Assembly: GCA_001302245.1 (NCBI GenBank)
Contig: LGYU01000011.1
Location: forward strand, 22,641 to 86,640
Reading direction: 5' to 3'
Length of the DNA: 64,000 bases
Origin: Chitinophagaceae bacterium PMP191F
Lineage (GTDB): Bacteria; Bacteroidota; Bacteroidia; Chitinophagales; Chitinophagaceae
The position numbers were made by a program, and so were the translations under genes. A model generated the notes under the pieces. That model saw only the letters and a program-made list of their open reading frames with translations. It was not told the DNA's origin and did not search any database. Below are positions 1 to 10,454 of this stretch, piece by piece (the first letter of the stretch is position 1; every line of letters starts with the position of its first letter).

Positions 1-3000
1 TAGTTGAAGATATATCTTAAACCAAACTGCATGTAGTAAGTAGAGGTCAGAGAGTTGTTGTCTCTGAAAGTACTTGTTACAGGTTGGTTACGATCTGTCT
101 GTAATCTGAACGTTGGTTTTACTGTACCATTAGGACCTAATGAAGACTGGTTGGTAGGCACTAACAGGGCATTCGCATTGATTGTTTTGTAAATACCCCA
201 GTTTTTGTTGATCAGGTTACCAAAGTTGAAGATATCCAGAGTGAACTGCAGGGTGTTGCGTTTGCCACCAATGTTAGCAAACAGGTCCTGTGCAATACGG
301 ATATCTACCTGGTTGCGCCATGGCAGTCTTCCGCCGTTACGTTCAGCGTACTTACCTTTTCTTGATTTCAGGTATTTGTCCTGCTCGATATATTTAAAGA
401 ACAGGTCGCTCTGTTGTTTAGCGGTATAAGTTACACCGTTGTAAGCGAAATCAGTAAAGGTGATCTCTGTAGCATCTTTAGGAACATAGATCAGGTCGTT
501 TGTCTGACCGTCACCGTTCAGATCGCTGCTGTAAGTGTAAGAGAAACGGCCACCGATAGAACCTTCGATGAACAATGATACTGTTGTAGCCAGGTGTTTC
601 AGGTACTCTTTACGATAAGAAATGCTTGCTACCACACGATCAGGTACTACGTAGTTAGCGTAGCTCATCTCTGGGTTGTTAGCATTGCGAACGATAGGAG
701 TCAGAGACCATGTATTCAACAACTGGTCACCGCTACCATCATACAGGTTTCTGGCTTCGCTGTGAATGTAAGCCAATGAAGCAGAGAAACCTTTGCTGAA
801 TTGTTTATCAACTTTTGCAGTGATAGACCAGTAGTAACCTTTAGATGCGTTGTCCAGTACTGCAGGGTTAAATGCTGATGCATCGTTGCTTGAACTGGGT
901 GCAGCACCGCTGGGGGTAGTACCAGGAGAAACTGCCTGACCGTTGATAAGCGGATTCAGGAATTTGTTTGTGTTATAATAAGGATAGAAAGGTCTTGAAT
1001 CAGCATATCCACCGGCAACATTTAATGGGCTTGCTGCTGCCAGGTTCGGGTTTCTGCCCAGTGCCACGTTCAGGTCTTTGTTGTAGATACCTTCCAGTGT
1101 ACCAGTCATACCCCATGGCAGTTTCACGTCAACAGCCAGGCTGCTTTTCCATGTCTGCGGGAATTTGAAGTTACGGCTGATAGCGCTGATAGTGCTGGGA
1201 ATAGCTGTACCGGCTGCAGGAGGTGTAGCAGGACGGTAAGCAGCAGGATCCGGGTTGAATTTGCCGGGAGTGTTAGCCTGTCCAGCATAAGTTTGGGTAA
1301 ACTGCAGCAGACCAGCATCGCCAGACTGAGCAACGATCCAAACTGTTGGTACACGACCGGTAAAGATACCGGTACCGCCACGCAATTGTACAGAACGATC
1401 ACCTTTCACATCCCAGTTAAATCCGATACGGGGAGACCATAAAATCCTTGTTTTAGGCAGGATACCTGTATTCACTTTTTCACCACCTTCAAAACTTAAT
1501 GCTGCTACCAGCGGATGTGTTTTGATCTCAGGTACTGAAGGGAAAGTAGGCAGGTCTAAACGTAAACCGGCTGTTAAACGGAAGTTTTTAGAGATTGAGA
1601 TTTCATCCTGACCATATACTGAATACTGAACATATTTAACACGGGGGTAAGCCTGTGCAAAACCAGGTAACAGTGAGTAGGTCAATGCGAAATCACGAGG
1701 TTTGGCACCATTTACAAAATCATCCCATGTGTTGAAAGTGTAATAGCTGGTACCAAAACGCTGGAAACCGTTTTTAGTGTTCTGGATATCAAACTGAACA
1801 CCTGCTGTGATGTTGTGAATACCTGTCTGCATAGTGATATAGTCAACAAATGAGTAGGTAGTCACGTCACGCAGGTTTCCGAAAGTGAAAGGCTCATATC
1901 CGAAAGAAGTATAAGGAGTACCATCTTTCAGGATGTCTACAAAAGGAAACGTTTTACTATCTGAACTGCGGGGGTCATTCTGGTGAGTATAAGTAGCACG
2001 TAAAGTGTTAGCTATTTTACCAAAGTTAGAGTTCAACTCTGCAGCCAGTGAATAGAAGTTAGCGTCCTGGTAGTAGTTAGCGTTTTTGAACCACAAAGCG
2101 TTGATGCTGGTACGTCCGGCACTACTTGAATAACCGCTCAGCGGGCTTCTTGAAGTACTTACAAAGCTGGGCGAAGTGCTTTCTACCTGGCTGTAACGAA
2201 CGTTCAGTCTGTGTTTAGGACTGATATTCCAGTCGATACGGGCAACAAAACGTGTGTTTTTGCTCTGGAAGTCATAACCCTGGTATGAACCTGGGTCATA
2301 CTGATATGTATTTTTCAGGTAAGTAGCAATATTGTCCAGGTCTGATGCCAGCGGACGTGCAATATTGGGATCACTGCCATAAGAACCAACACCAGAAGTT
2401 GCAGTAGCTGCATAGGTGGTTTGGCCCGGGCTGGTAGTTTTTCCTCTTTCTGCGTTGATAAAGAAGAACAGTTTGTTCTTAATGATAGGACCACCAACAC
2501 GGAAACCGTAGGTATTTACCTGCAGGGGTTGTCTGGTGAACGGATCATTATAACCTACTTTATTACCTTGTTGGTTCTGATTTCTCCAGAAAGTGTAAGC
2601 TGAACCAGAGAAGTCGTTTGTACCGGAACGGGTAACTGCGTTGATAGCGCTACCTACAAAACCTGATTGTTTAATATCGTAGGGGTTTACGCTTACTGAA
2701 ATTTCCTCCAGGGCATCAATAGAGATGGGAGAACCGTTTGCAGGAAGGTTGGTTCCGATACCGAATGTGTTGTTGAAATCAGCACCGTCTACAGTGATAT
2801 AGTTCTGACGGTAGTTACCGCCGCCAATAGCACCAGAGTTGGTAGAGGTTGCTTGGGGTGTTAAACGGGTCAGGTCATTGATGCTACGTGTAATCGTAGG
2901 CATGCTCTGGATTTGCTGACGACCGATGTTGGTGATAGAACCTGTGCGGCTGGCATTCAGTACGGAGTTGTTCCGACGTCCTGCTGTTACCACCACATTT

Positions 3001-3353
3001 TCAAGGGTTTTACCAGATGCAAGCCCTGCATCAAGTACGAAAGGCTCACCCAGTTTCACGTAAACATCACTGGCTGTGAAGGTTTCAAGCCCAACAAAGG
3101 TGATTTTTACAGTGTAAGGACCACCAACACGTACGTTAGCCAGTGTATATTGACCGTTTTTGCTGGCTGTGGTCGTGTAACGGGTTCCTGACGGGGTGTG
3201 AACTGCTTCTACGGTAGCGCCTACCAATGCTCCGCCCTTTTCGTCTTTTACATAACCGCTGATGCTACCAGTTGTTACCTGGGCAAAACCGGTGGATGAT
3301 TGGACGAGCATAAAGGCGAGCATAACAAAGAAAAAATGAATGACTCTTCTCAT
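1..3353 (-). CDS. TonB-dependent receptor, Oar-like (C-terminal end at window edge)
   Basis: Outer-membrane TonB-dependent receptor of the Oar/CarboxypepD_reg type; the substrate cannot be told. Translation from the ATG at 3353 gives a signal peptide (MRRVIHFFFVMLAFMLVQSS, ending at GFAQ), then a carboxypeptidase-like beta-sandwich (SISGYVKDEKGGALVGATV), a plug with ENVVVTAGRRNNSVLNASRTG and ITVDGADFNNTFG, and a long beta-barrel. The frame is open to base 3, about 1117 codons, and the last residues read QFGLRYIFN, a typical barrel terminus. The next codon begins TA, so the stop or a final Tyr probably falls exactly at the window edge; the protein is practically complete. No SusD partner is visible on this side. 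Family assignment is firm, substrate unknown. Confidence 0.93.
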   Translation of the reverse strand, partial: MRRVIHFFFVMLAFMLVQSSTGFAQVTTGSISGYVKDEKGGALVGATVEAVHTPSGTRYTTTASKNGQYTLANVRVGGPYTVKITFVGLETFTASDVYVKLGEPFVLDAGLASGKTLENVVVTAGRRNNSVLNASRTGSITNIGRQQIQSMPTITRSINDLTRLTPQATSTNSGAIGGGNYRQNYITVDGADFNNTFGIGTNLPANGSPISIDALEEISVSVNPYDIKQSGFVGSAINAVTRSGTNDFSGSAYTFWRNQNQQGNKVGYNDPFTRQPLQVNTYGFRVGGPIIKNKLFFFINAERGKTTSPGQTTYAATATSGVGSYGSDPNIARPLASDLDNIATYLKNTYQYDPGSYQGYDFQSKNTRFVARIDWNISPKHRLNVRYSQVESTSPSFVSTSRSPLSGYSSSAGRTSINALWFKNANYYQDANFYSLAAELNSNFGKIANTLRATYTHQNDPRSSDSKTFPFVDILKDGTPYTSFGYEPFTFGNLRDVTTYSFVDYITMQTGIHNITAGVQFDIQNTKNGFQRFGTSYYTFNTWDDFVNGAKPRDFALTYSLLPGFAQAYPRVKYVQYSVYGQDEISISKNFRLTAGLRLDLPTFPSVPEIKTHPLVAALSFEGGEKVNTGILPKTRILWSPRIGFNWDVKGDRSVQLRGGTGIFTGRVPTVWIVAQSGDAGLLQFTQTYAGQANTPGKFNPDPAAYRPATPPAAGTAIPSTISAISRNFKFPQTWKSSLAVDVKLPWGMTGTLEGIYNKDLNVALGRNPNLAAASPLNVAGGYADSRPFYPYYNTNKFLNPLINGQAVSPGTTPSGAAPSSSNDASAFNPAVLDNASKGYYWSITAKVDKQFSKGFSASLAYIHSEARNLYDGSGDQLLNTWSLTPIVRNANNPEMSYANYVVPDRVVASISYRKEYLKHLATTVSLFIEGSIGGRFSYTYSSDLNGDGQTNDLIYVPKDATEITFTDFAYNGVTYTAKQQSDLFFKYIEQDKYLKSRKGKYAERNGGRLPWRNQVDIRIAQDLFANIGGKRNTLQFTLDIFNFGNLINKNWGIYKTINANALLVPTNQSSLGPNGTVKPTFRLQTDRNQPVTSTFRDNNSLTSTYYMQFGLRYIFN

Positions 3354-3937
3354 ATATACACGTTTGGTTTTTGAAACTTGGTTTTTATTCGGGAGCCCAA
3401 AGAAAGACCACATTACGTAATTATTGCTGCCTTCCCTATATTATGAAATGATTAACACTCATCAATTTCAGCAACGGCATAAAGATTTTCAGAACTACTA
3501 ATGTGCTATTAATGAGAATAAAATGGTTAATGATCAAATGCAATCGCTATGATGTTTTGTAGGATCGAGGTTTTTCAAATCAATGGCGCTTAGGGCTTTC
3601 TGCATTAATAATACCGCCGGCAAATGTATAGGAAAATCACCTTCAAATGAGAAAATAATGTTAAAAAAAGCTGTCACAGGTTATTCACAGCAACACGTTG
3701 ATAAAACTACCCAGATACCCCGTGCAGCGCGGGTATACAGGAAATTTTCCGTAGAAGGGAATGGGTAAAAAACACATCATGTTATGATTTTCTGTTATTT
3801 AAGACGGTATCCGGTCATATCCGGGTAATGAGGCAATGCGAAACAACCAAACGCTGCTTTCTGCTGTTTTATAGGATAGCCTGTATGTTGCAGGCTTGTA
3901 TTTTATTGTTGTTAACTTTGCGAAAATAAACGACCCC
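3354..3937. other. Intergenic region between TonB receptor and ribBA
   Basis: Divergent spacer of about 580 bp. It is AT-rich near the receptor start and contains no open frame that resembles a protein. A 61-codon frame at 3583-3768 is low in plausible protein features. The right end carries the ribBA promoter. A single imperfect DnaA-like box (TTATTCACA near 3682) is present but isolated. Confidence 0.5.
3888..3920 (+). promoter_or_regulatory. Bacteroidota-type promoter of ribBA
   Basis: A -33 TTG (3888-3890) and a -7 box TAACTTTG (3913-3920) are separated by 22 nt, matching the Bacteroidota TTG/TAnnTTTG pattern. The box lies within the upstream in-frame extension of ribBA, so it supports the ATG at 3938 rather than any earlier start. 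The implied leader is about 12 nt. Confidence 0.6.
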
Positions 3938-5140
3938 ATGCTAGATACTATAGAAAGTGCGATTGAAGACATCAGGAAAGGGAAAATGATCATTGTAGTG
4001 GATGACGAAGACCGCGAAAACGAAGGTGATTTTATTGTTGCTGCCCGCTGTGTTACACCAGAGATCATCAATTTCATGAGTAAACACGGCAGGGGCCTTA
4101 TCTGTGCTCCTCTTATTGAAGACCGTTGCGATGAACTGCAACTGGATCTGATGGTAAATAATAATACTGCCCTGCATGAAACAGCCTTTACAGTGTCTGT
4201 TGACCTGCTGGGGCATGGCTGTACCACCGGCATTTCAGCCCACGACCGTGCTAAAACCATGCAGGCACTGGTAGATCCCAATACTAAACCCGAAGACCTG
4301 GGACGTCCGGGACATATTTTTCCGCTCAGGGCTAAAAAAGGCGGGGTACTGCGCAGGGCAGGACATACAGAGGCTACTATTGATCTGGCAAGGTTGGCCG
4401 GTTTTGAACCTGCAGGCGCATTGGTGGAAATTATGAATGAAGACGGAAGTATGGCCCGTTTGCCAGAATTGCAGGAGATTGCCAAAAAATTTGACCTGAA
4501 ACTGATTTCTATCAAAGACCTGATAGAATACCGTTTGCAAAGAGATTCGCTGATCGAAGAGATCGTGCGTGTGGACATGCCTACAGAACACGGTCATTTT
4601 AAACTGGTGGCTTTCCGTGAAAAAAGTACTCAGAATGAACATCTCGCATTAATAAAAGGAGAGTGGGGGAAAGATGAACCCATACTGGTACGTGTACACT
4701 CATCCTGTTTTACCGGCGACATCCTCGGCTCACTGCGTTGCGATTGTGGCGATCAGTTGCATGCCGCTATGGAAATGGTTGAAAAAGAAGGTAAAGGTGC
4801 TATTATATATATGAACCAGGAAGGCAGGGGTATTGGATTGATGAACAAACTGAAAGCCTACAAATTGCAGGAAAATGGCCTGGATACCGTAGAGGCAAAT
4901 TTGCATCTTGGCTTCCCGATGGATAAAAGAGATTATGGCATCGGTGCCCAGATTATGCGGTACCTGGGTATTACCAAATTACGCCTGATGAGCAATAACC
5001 CTAAAAAACGTGCTGCCTTGCTGGGCTACGGTCTTGAAATAGTGGAAGCAGTTCCTATTGAAATTGCCCCCAACCCGCATAATGAACGTTACCTGCAAAC
5101 CAAACGCGATAAACTGGGCCACGAAATACTGAAAGGTTAA
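3938..5140 (+). CDS. ribBA: Bifunctional 3,4-dihydroxy-2-butanone-4-phosphate synthase / GTP cyclohydrolase II
   Basis: Catalyses the two entry steps of riboflavin synthesis: ribulose-5-phosphate to DHBP, and GTP to the diamino-pyrimidine precursor. The 400-aa protein has the RibB domain at about 1-200, with the acidic [11 protein letters not shown] motif at residues 22-32 and the HEATF-like ALHETAFTV region near 78-86. The RibA domain spans about 208-400, with zinc cysteines C257, C268 and C270 ([14 protein letters not shown]) and the NQEGRGIG motif near 293-300. Both halves look intact, so a truly bifunctional enzyme is likely. The ATG at 3938 is chosen because the promoter overlaps the longer frame. 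It stands alone, convergent with the TamB-like gene, and no FMN riboswitch fits in the short leader. Confidence 0.97.
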   Translation: MLDTIESAIEDIRKGKMIIVVDDEDRENEGDFIVAARCVTPEIINFMSKHGRGLICAPLIEDRCDELQLDLMVNNNTALHETAFTVSVDLLGHGCTTGISAHDRAKTMQALVDPNTKPEDLGRPGHIFPLRAKKGGVLRRAGHTEATIDLARLAGFEPAGALVEIMNEDGSMARLPELQEIAKKFDLKLISIKDLIEYRLQRDSLIEEIVRVDMPTEHGHFKLVAFREKSTQNEHLALIKGEWGKDEPILVRVHSSCFTGDILGSLRCDCGDQLHAAMEMVEKEGKGAIIYMNQEGRGIGLMNKLKAYKLQENGLDTVEANLHLGFPMDKRDYGIGAQIMRYLGITKLRLMSNNPKKRAALLGYGLEIVEAVPIEIAPNPHNERYLQTKRDKLGHEILKG

Positions 5141-5169
5141 TTACGGCCCGGGGTTTCAAAAAAGATTAC

Positions 5170-5211
5170 CCTGTAAACAGTGAGCTATAGGCTGCTGTTT
5201 GCAGGATTTTT
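5170..5211. terminator. Bidirectional terminator between ribBA and tamB-like gene
   Basis: Stem CCTGTAAACAG (5170-5180) pairs with CTGTTTGCAGG (5195-5205) with one G-T wobble, followed by ATTTTTATT on the + strand. On the - strand the stem is followed by a T-rich run (complement of the A-run at 5159-5164). The position between convergent genes fits a shared terminator. Confidence 0.6.
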
Positions 5212-5252
5212 ATTACCTGGAAAATAGGATTAAGCTTAATTGGTGTGGATTA

Positions 5253-8200
5253 TCAATTATCGTTCTGTTCTGAATTAACAGTATCCGGTACCGGCACTTT
5301 GCTGGTTGTTGAATCCGGTTTTTCAGGAGCTTTTTTCTTTTTGTTACGGTTGCCTCTCCACAGGTCGCTGATGCGATCAAATTCACGACGGTAACTGATG
5401 GCTGTACCCGAACGGTTCTGGCGGGCACCGGTACCACTGAGATAGTTGTAGGAATCGCGGTAGAAGAAGGTCAGTACCAGGCGACCGTCCTGCCGTATTT
5501 TCCATTCAGCGGTAATATCGGGAAGGAACTGCAGGTTTTTGGTAGCCTGCACCTGTTCGGATGATAAACCAAAATCCAGCGCGCTGCCAAATGTAAACGT
5601 AAGTCGTTCGTTGAGGAAGCTTTTACCAAAATTGAAGTTAACGTTGGAGCGATCAATATTAAGACGGTTGCTGTTCAGGTTATCTACAATGTTCGAGCCG
5701 TTGTAAAGCTGTGCGTTGATGGTAACCTTGATACTGCGATCATTAAATATCTTCTGGAAAATACCGGAAAACTGCTGACTCAGGGTATTGGACAAAATGC
5801 CTGATATACTGTTTACCACCACGCCTTCAAATGCAATGTTGGCCAGTCCGCCCTGGTTGGTAGAACTGGACAGTGGCCCAAAGCTGTTGAATACGATCAG
5901 GAATGCCACCTGTTTGTTCAGTTCGTTCACATCACTTTCAATACGCTGCAGGATGGCCTGTGCATCAGGATCGTTCTTCAACGAACTGTTGGGCGGAAGT
6001 TCTATTTCAAAATTGATGGTAGGCTTCAGTAGTTTGTCTGTAAGCTTGGCAATTACTATTACCTCACCACGGTATTTACGTACGTTGTTGTTGACCCCAC
6101 TGCTGGCAGCACCGCTTTGTATGGAAAACTGGTCCAGACCCAGATCACTGAAACGTACATTCTCTGCCAGGTATTCGGCACTGATATGCACATCTGCATC
6201 GTAAGGATCGCCGGTCCATTGAATATAGTTACCCGCATCTTCACGCAGGGTAAATGGTTTGCGGAACAATGACTGGAAGGTGAAATTGTATTTTCCTCTT
6301 TCAATATCATAGCGGCCGGTAATAGTAAACTCACCGTCGGTAGATGCACGCATTTTAAGATTACCGGTACCATTGGCCTGGATAATATCACCGGTCAGCT
6401 CGTCCAGTATCACATACACATTGGCGTAGTTGTTGGCATGGATATCCAGCGCAACATTCAGGTTGCTTTCTTTGGACGAGCGTACATGTGTCATTTCACG
6501 ACCATACACTTTCCATTCAATAAAATCAGCCTGGCCACTTTCACGTCCTGCACTGGGCCTGATGAATAGTTTGGAGCTGTCTGCGGGTTCGCCGCGGATA
6601 TTCAGCCGCATATCTTCCAGCGGACCGCGGAAGGTTACATTGGCTTTGGCAAACACGTTGCCGTAGTAAATGTCACCCGATGTACCGGTAGTGGCCAGCA
6701 CCAGCATTTTATTGGTGTTGAGAGCAAAGTCAAAATCCAGGTTATCAAAATCACGGTGCTTTAATACTCCTTTGGTCAACTGTCCTGCATTACCAAACTC
6801 GTCTTTGATGGTGAAGCTGCCAAAGTCAATGGCTGTATCCCTGAAGTTGAAAGTAGCAGACGGGATCTTATATAATACATTGGTATATTTTACCCGTAAT
6901 GTACCGTCCTGCAGACTTACACGGCCAAGATATTTCAGATCATCCGGCGGGCCTTGTATTTCCAGTTGCCCGGTAGCATTACCCCCCACATCGGTAAACA
7001 CTGTATTGAGATACTGTTCTAGCAGGTTTATGCGTGTGTTGCGGAAATTGGTTACAATGTCCAGGTATTCATTGTTGCTGTTACTGTCCGGCAGATTGTA
7101 CTGGCCTTTCAGATCAAAATCGTAATTCTTGTTTTGTGAAACAGTGGCAAAATGTATTTCACCGGTATGCTGATTGTAATTACTGTTCAGTTGTAAAGTG
7201 CCGATAGAATCGTTGTCAAGACGGAACATTTCCGCTTCTCCTGACATATCTACCTGCATCTTGCCAAAAGGATCTACAATGTCTATGCTGGCGTTCAGTA
7301 AACCTTCTAACCTGTTTGATTTGACAACATAAGGCACAAAATCGCCAATGTTCAGTTTCAGCAATTCGATCTTAATATCATTGGTGTTACCAATATCAGA
7401 AGGTTGTGTGGTAACAAGTATTTCCTGCTGTCCGTTGTAAATTTTCAAACCATCGGCAGATACCAGTTCTTTACTGAGCACCATTTCACCGTCTTTATCA
7501 ATGGTCCATGTTTTACCATTCAGATCAAAATGCGATTCATCGAATATAATGCGTACACCATTGCGCATGGTCTGTACCCTGGCGGAAAGATCGGCGGCAT
7601 TGATAGCCTGGCTGGCACTGGTACGAATGCTTACCTGCGACATATCATTGGATGAACGGATATTAATACTGCTGCCGGGAAAATGCAGGCTGTCGTTAAT
7701 GTATACATCTGCAATGGAGTTTTCCATTGTAAGGCTATCCAGGTTGCCGGTGCCTTTCAGGTTGAAGTTGTACAGCAATACATTTTTATAACCAAACTGC
7801 GGAATCTCTGCATTCAGGTCCAGCAGGTTTTCGTTGCTGTTGATGCGGCCTGTAATGGTACTGTAATTAAAGCCGGAGAGATTTTTGTCAAAAAAGTCGA
7901 GGTATTCTTCTACTTTTTTAGTGGTAATAACAAAGCTGAAATTCTCATCTCTGGGAATTTCCTTTGCCGGTTTAATATAGCTTGGGTAATATTTATTGAG
8001 GAAAGTGCTGAAAGCTGCCGGCATGTCTTTAATGGAAAACTCACCTACCAGTGCGGCGTCAAATTCATTACTTACAGCAGTGATCACTTTGTTGTTGCCC
8101 ATAGTTTTTGACTCCAGGCTCAGTGAATCGAACGATATACGTTTGCCTTTTTTCATAATAGTGGCATCGTATATACGGGCAACACCTAAAAAGTTGTCAA

Positions 8201-10073
8201 TATGATCGCCGGTGAAATTAACCTTTACCTTGCCGGTAAAATCTACGCTGTCTTTCAGCAGGTTGATGCTGTGTAATTCGGCTTTGGTAAAATCGGCATC
8301 AAAATTAAATTCAGGAATTTCCTTGTCAAGGTTCACCAGCCCGTTCATGCTTACCTGCAGGTGCGGATCGTTCACCACCAACTCTCCATTGAAAAGACGT
8401 TTGGTCACCGTTCCTTTTACAATAATATCCTGGTAGGTATAACCTTTTACTTGCAGCGAATGAATAGTACCATCCAATCTGGCATTCAGTGTATTTGCTT
8501 TTAGTCCTTTGCCATTGATCTTGCCCTGGAAATTAATAATGCCCAACTGTGGTGAACCGGTAAAACGGCCCAGGTCAAAACCTTCTGTTTTGATATTACC
8601 GGCATAACCGGTAGGAGCGTTATCAGGAAAACGCATATTCAGATCGCTCACAATGGTACCCAGGTTGGTTTTGATAGTACCGTAGGTAACAAAGTTTTTA
8701 ATGAAACCTGTCAGGTTGCCCCTGAACTGGATGTATTTCAACTCTTCCAGGTGAACCTGGGTAATATTTTTTAACTCGGGAATGATCCTGATGGCATCAG
8801 GATAGGTAGTCCGGAAATCATTGGCTACAAAATCAATAAAGGTTTTATTCATGTCCGGCAATCCACGGAGACTGATGTTACCATTCAGGTAGGTATCCTT
8901 ACCAGCTTCAATGACCAGGTTGCGGGCCGACAGGTTTTCAACAGAGCCTTTTATTTTACCATTGATGCGGATCTGTTTTTTCCAGTCTGCCAGTTCCGGA
9001 GCAAAATATGCAATATCATCACTGTTCAGTTCCGCATCGGCAAGGTCTGCTTCCATACGCACCTTGGATTCAAAGTCCGACATATCATCGAATGTCTCAT
9101 AGCGCATGGCAAAGAAATGTTTCAGATGACTGCGGTTGGTTATCAGGTCAAGATTGCCAAACTCCATGGCTTCGGGATGCATTTTGAAGTTGGCCTGTAA
9201 TTTCTTTACCTGCAATCCACTGCGTTCCTGGGTGCTGAGTACTACTGCCGCGGTAATGGTATCGCGATTGAACAATACATTTTTAAAATTGCCTTTGATT
9301 TTGCTGAATTCAATATGGTTGCCGTCGAAAGTGCTGTAAGGCTGACGGGTCATTTGCACCTCATTCCTGAAAATGCCATCCTGCATGGTTATTTCCCCTA
9401 CCCGTATTTCCCATTCTCCCGGGTTCCAGCGCAGGTTTTTAGGATCATTTACTATCGGAATATGAATGGTTTTGGGGCGTAACGAGTCCGGGCGGTTGCC
9501 CTCATAATTGTATACCGTAAAGGAAGGCTTGTCTATTGCAATGGTGTTGATGCGTACCTGTTTTTTTTGAAGATTCAGTTGGTCGGCATCAATGTCCAGT
9601 TTTCCCAGTTGCAGCACCAGGTCTTCACCACGCCAGCCGTCCTGCTGCATCAGTTGCACATTTTTAAATTCAACTGTTTTCAGGTTCAACTGGATACTGC
9701 TTTTTTTGCCGGATGATTTGCCGCGGCCAAAATAGTCGGCCAGGAAACGGTAATTCCATACAGAGTCGGTGCGTTTCAACCGTATCACCGCGTCATCCAG
9801 TCCTATATATTTTAGTTCGATATTGTCTTTGAAGAAGAACCAGTCTGTAATATTGACTTTCAACGTTCCGGCATAGAGGAGGGTATCTTTTTGCCTGTCT
9901 TCTACCAGGGTGCCCTCCAGCAGCATTTTGTTGAAGAGGGCAAAATCAACATGTTTGATGCGAACAGTAGTTTGAAGGTCTTTGGAAAGTCGCCCGGTTA
10001 TCTGCCGTACCAACCAGTTTTGAACAGGTGTTGTTTGAATTGCCAGCCAGGCCAGCAATATCAATGCAATCAA
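5253..10073 (-). CDS. tamB: TamB-like translocation/assembly module protein (DUF490)
   Basis: Very large AsmA/TamB-type envelope protein, at least 1606 aa, with one N-terminal membrane anchor and a long repetitive beta-rich periplasmic body ending in a TamB C-terminal (DUF490) domain at roughly 1150-1500. TamB proteins bridge inner and outer membrane and act in outer-membrane protein assembly and/or phospholipid transport. The sequence is rich in alternating hydrophobic strands (e.g. GTLRVKYTNVLYKIPSATFNF). The coordinates start at a TTG (10073), but this would cut off a convincing anchor start: upstream in frame is LRKFWKISRTVLLVLIALIL, whose only candidate initiator is a CTG at 10115-10113. 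A promoter just before it supports the longer form. It is monocistronic, facing ribBA. Confidence 0.9.
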   Translation of the reverse strand: MIALILLAWLAIQTTPVQNWLVRQITGRLSKDLQTTVRIKHVDFALFNKMLLEGTLVEDRQKDTLLYAGTLKVNITDWFFFKDNIELKYIGLDDAVIRLKRTDSVWNYRFLADYFGRGKSSGKKSSIQLNLKTVEFKNVQLMQQDGWRGEDLVLQLGKLDIDADQLNLQKKQVRINTIAIDKPSFTVYNYEGNRPDSLRPKTIHIPIVNDPKNLRWNPGEWEIRVGEITMQDGIFRNEVQMTRQPYSTFDGNHIEFSKIKGNFKNVLFNRDTITAAVVLSTQERSGLQVKKLQANFKMHPEAMEFGNLDLITNRSHLKHFFAMRYETFDDMSDFESKVRMEADLADAELNSDDIAYFAPELADWKKQIRINGKIKGSVENLSARNLVIEAGKDTYLNGNISLRGLPDMNKTFIDFVANDFRTTYPDAIRIIPELKNITQVHLEELKYIQFRGNLTGFIKNFVTYGTIKTNLGTIVSDLNMRFPDNAPTGYAGNIKTEGFDLGRFTGSPQLGIINFQGKINGKGLKANTLNARLDGTIHSLQVKGYTYQDIIVKGTVTKRLFNGELVVNDPHLQVSMNGLVNLDKEIPEFNFDADFTKAELHSINLLKDSVDFTGKVKVNFTGDHIDNFLGVARIYDATIMKKGKRISFDSLSLESKTMGNNKVITAVSNEFDAALVGEFSIKDMPAAFSTFLNKYYPSYIKPAKEIPRDENFSFVITTKKVEEYLDFFDKNLSGFNYSTITGRINSNENLLDLNAEIPQFGYKNVLLYNFNLKGTGNLDSLTMENSIADVYINDSLHFPGSSINIRSSNDMSQVSIRTSASQAINAADLSARVQTMRNGVRIIFDESHFDLNGKTWTIDKDGEMVLSKELVSADGLKIYNGQQEILVTTQPSDIGNTNDIKIELLKLNIGDFVPYVVKSNRLEGLLNASIDIVDPFGKMQVDMSGEAEMFRLDNDSIGTLQLNSNYNQHTGEIHFATVSQNKNYDFDLKGQYNLPDSNSNNEYLDIVTNFRNTRINLLEQYLNTVFTDVGGNATGQLEIQGPPDDLKYLGRVSLQDGTLRVKYTNVLYKIPSATFNFRDTAIDFGSFTIKDEFGNAGQLTKGVLKHRDFDNLDFDFALNTNKMLVLATTGTSGDIYYGNVFAKANVTFRGPLEDMRLNIRGEPADSSKLFIRPSAGRESGQADFIEWKVYGREMTHVRSSKESNLNVALDIHANNYANVYVILDELTGDIIQANGTGNLKMRASTDGEFTITGRYDIERGKYNFTFQSLFRKPFTLREDAGNYIQWTGDPYDADVHISAEYLAENVRFSDLGLDQFSIQSGAASSGVNNNVRKYRGEVIVIAKLTDKLLKPTINFEIELPPNSSLKNDPDAQAILQRIESDVNELNKQVAFLIVFNSFGPLSSSTNQGGLANIAFEGVVVNSISGILSNTLSQQFSGIFQKIFNDRSIKVTINAQLYNGSNIVDNLNSNRLNIDRSNVNFNFGKSFLNERLTFTFGSALDFGLSSEQVQATKNLQFLPDITAEWKIRQDGRLVLTFFYRDSYNYLSGTGARQNRSGTAISYRREFDRISDLWRGNRNKKKKAPEKPDSTTSKVPVPDTVNSEQNDN

Positions 10074-10115
10074 AACCAGTAATACGGTTCGGGATATTTT
10101 CCAAAATTTTCTCAG

Positions 10116-10454
10116 AGTCCGCGTATTAAAATTGTAAAATTAGCCAATTGGTGTTGTTGTGCAAATTCAATACCAAGTGAACTGTAATACGTATACTCAG
10201 CGCATTTGGTTAGTTGAAACTCACTAAAAACGGTTTTTGGAATAAATTTTAACCGGCTTTTGGCAATCGGACGGACAAAAACAATACCTGTATGGAATGA
10301 ATATACGGTTATTAAGTCATCTTCTAACCTGTTTCTGCAGCATCCGGCAACAGGGTAGTGAATTGACCGGTACCGGCAGCCCAACCTGCAAAATGCGGTT
10401 TTTCTGAAAGCTGCCGGTATGATTTATATCAATGAAGAGTATTTTTCTAGCAAA
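10116..10454. other. Intergenic region upstream of tamB-like gene
   Basis: About 340 bp containing the tamB promoter at its left end. A 90-codon - strand frame inside (10112-10384) has no recognisable features and overlaps the promoter. Nothing else is seen. Confidence 0.4.
10135..10164 (-). promoter_or_regulatory. Promoter of the TamB-like gene
   Basis: On the - strand a TTG (10164-10162), a 19-nt spacer and TAATTTTA (10142-10135) match the TTG/TAnnTTTG pattern except for the last base. The predicted transcript start, near 10129, would leave only about 14 nt before the CTG codon at 10115, supporting initiation there. Confidence 0.5.

Noticed and set aside
3682..3690. DnaA-box-like TTATTCACA
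   Set aside because: Single imperfect copy, no cluster, no dnaA or AT-rich unwinding region; not an origin.
3583..3768. 61-codon frame in the ribBA/TonB gap
   Set aside because: No protein features, codon pattern is random, and it runs through non-coding DNA.
3799..4578. 259-codon frame on the - strand
   Set aside because: It lies wholly opposite the clearly real ribBA; a common effect of an open antisense frame.
10112..10384. 90-codon frame on the - strand
   Set aside because: Overlaps the tamB promoter and lacks any recognisable protein features.
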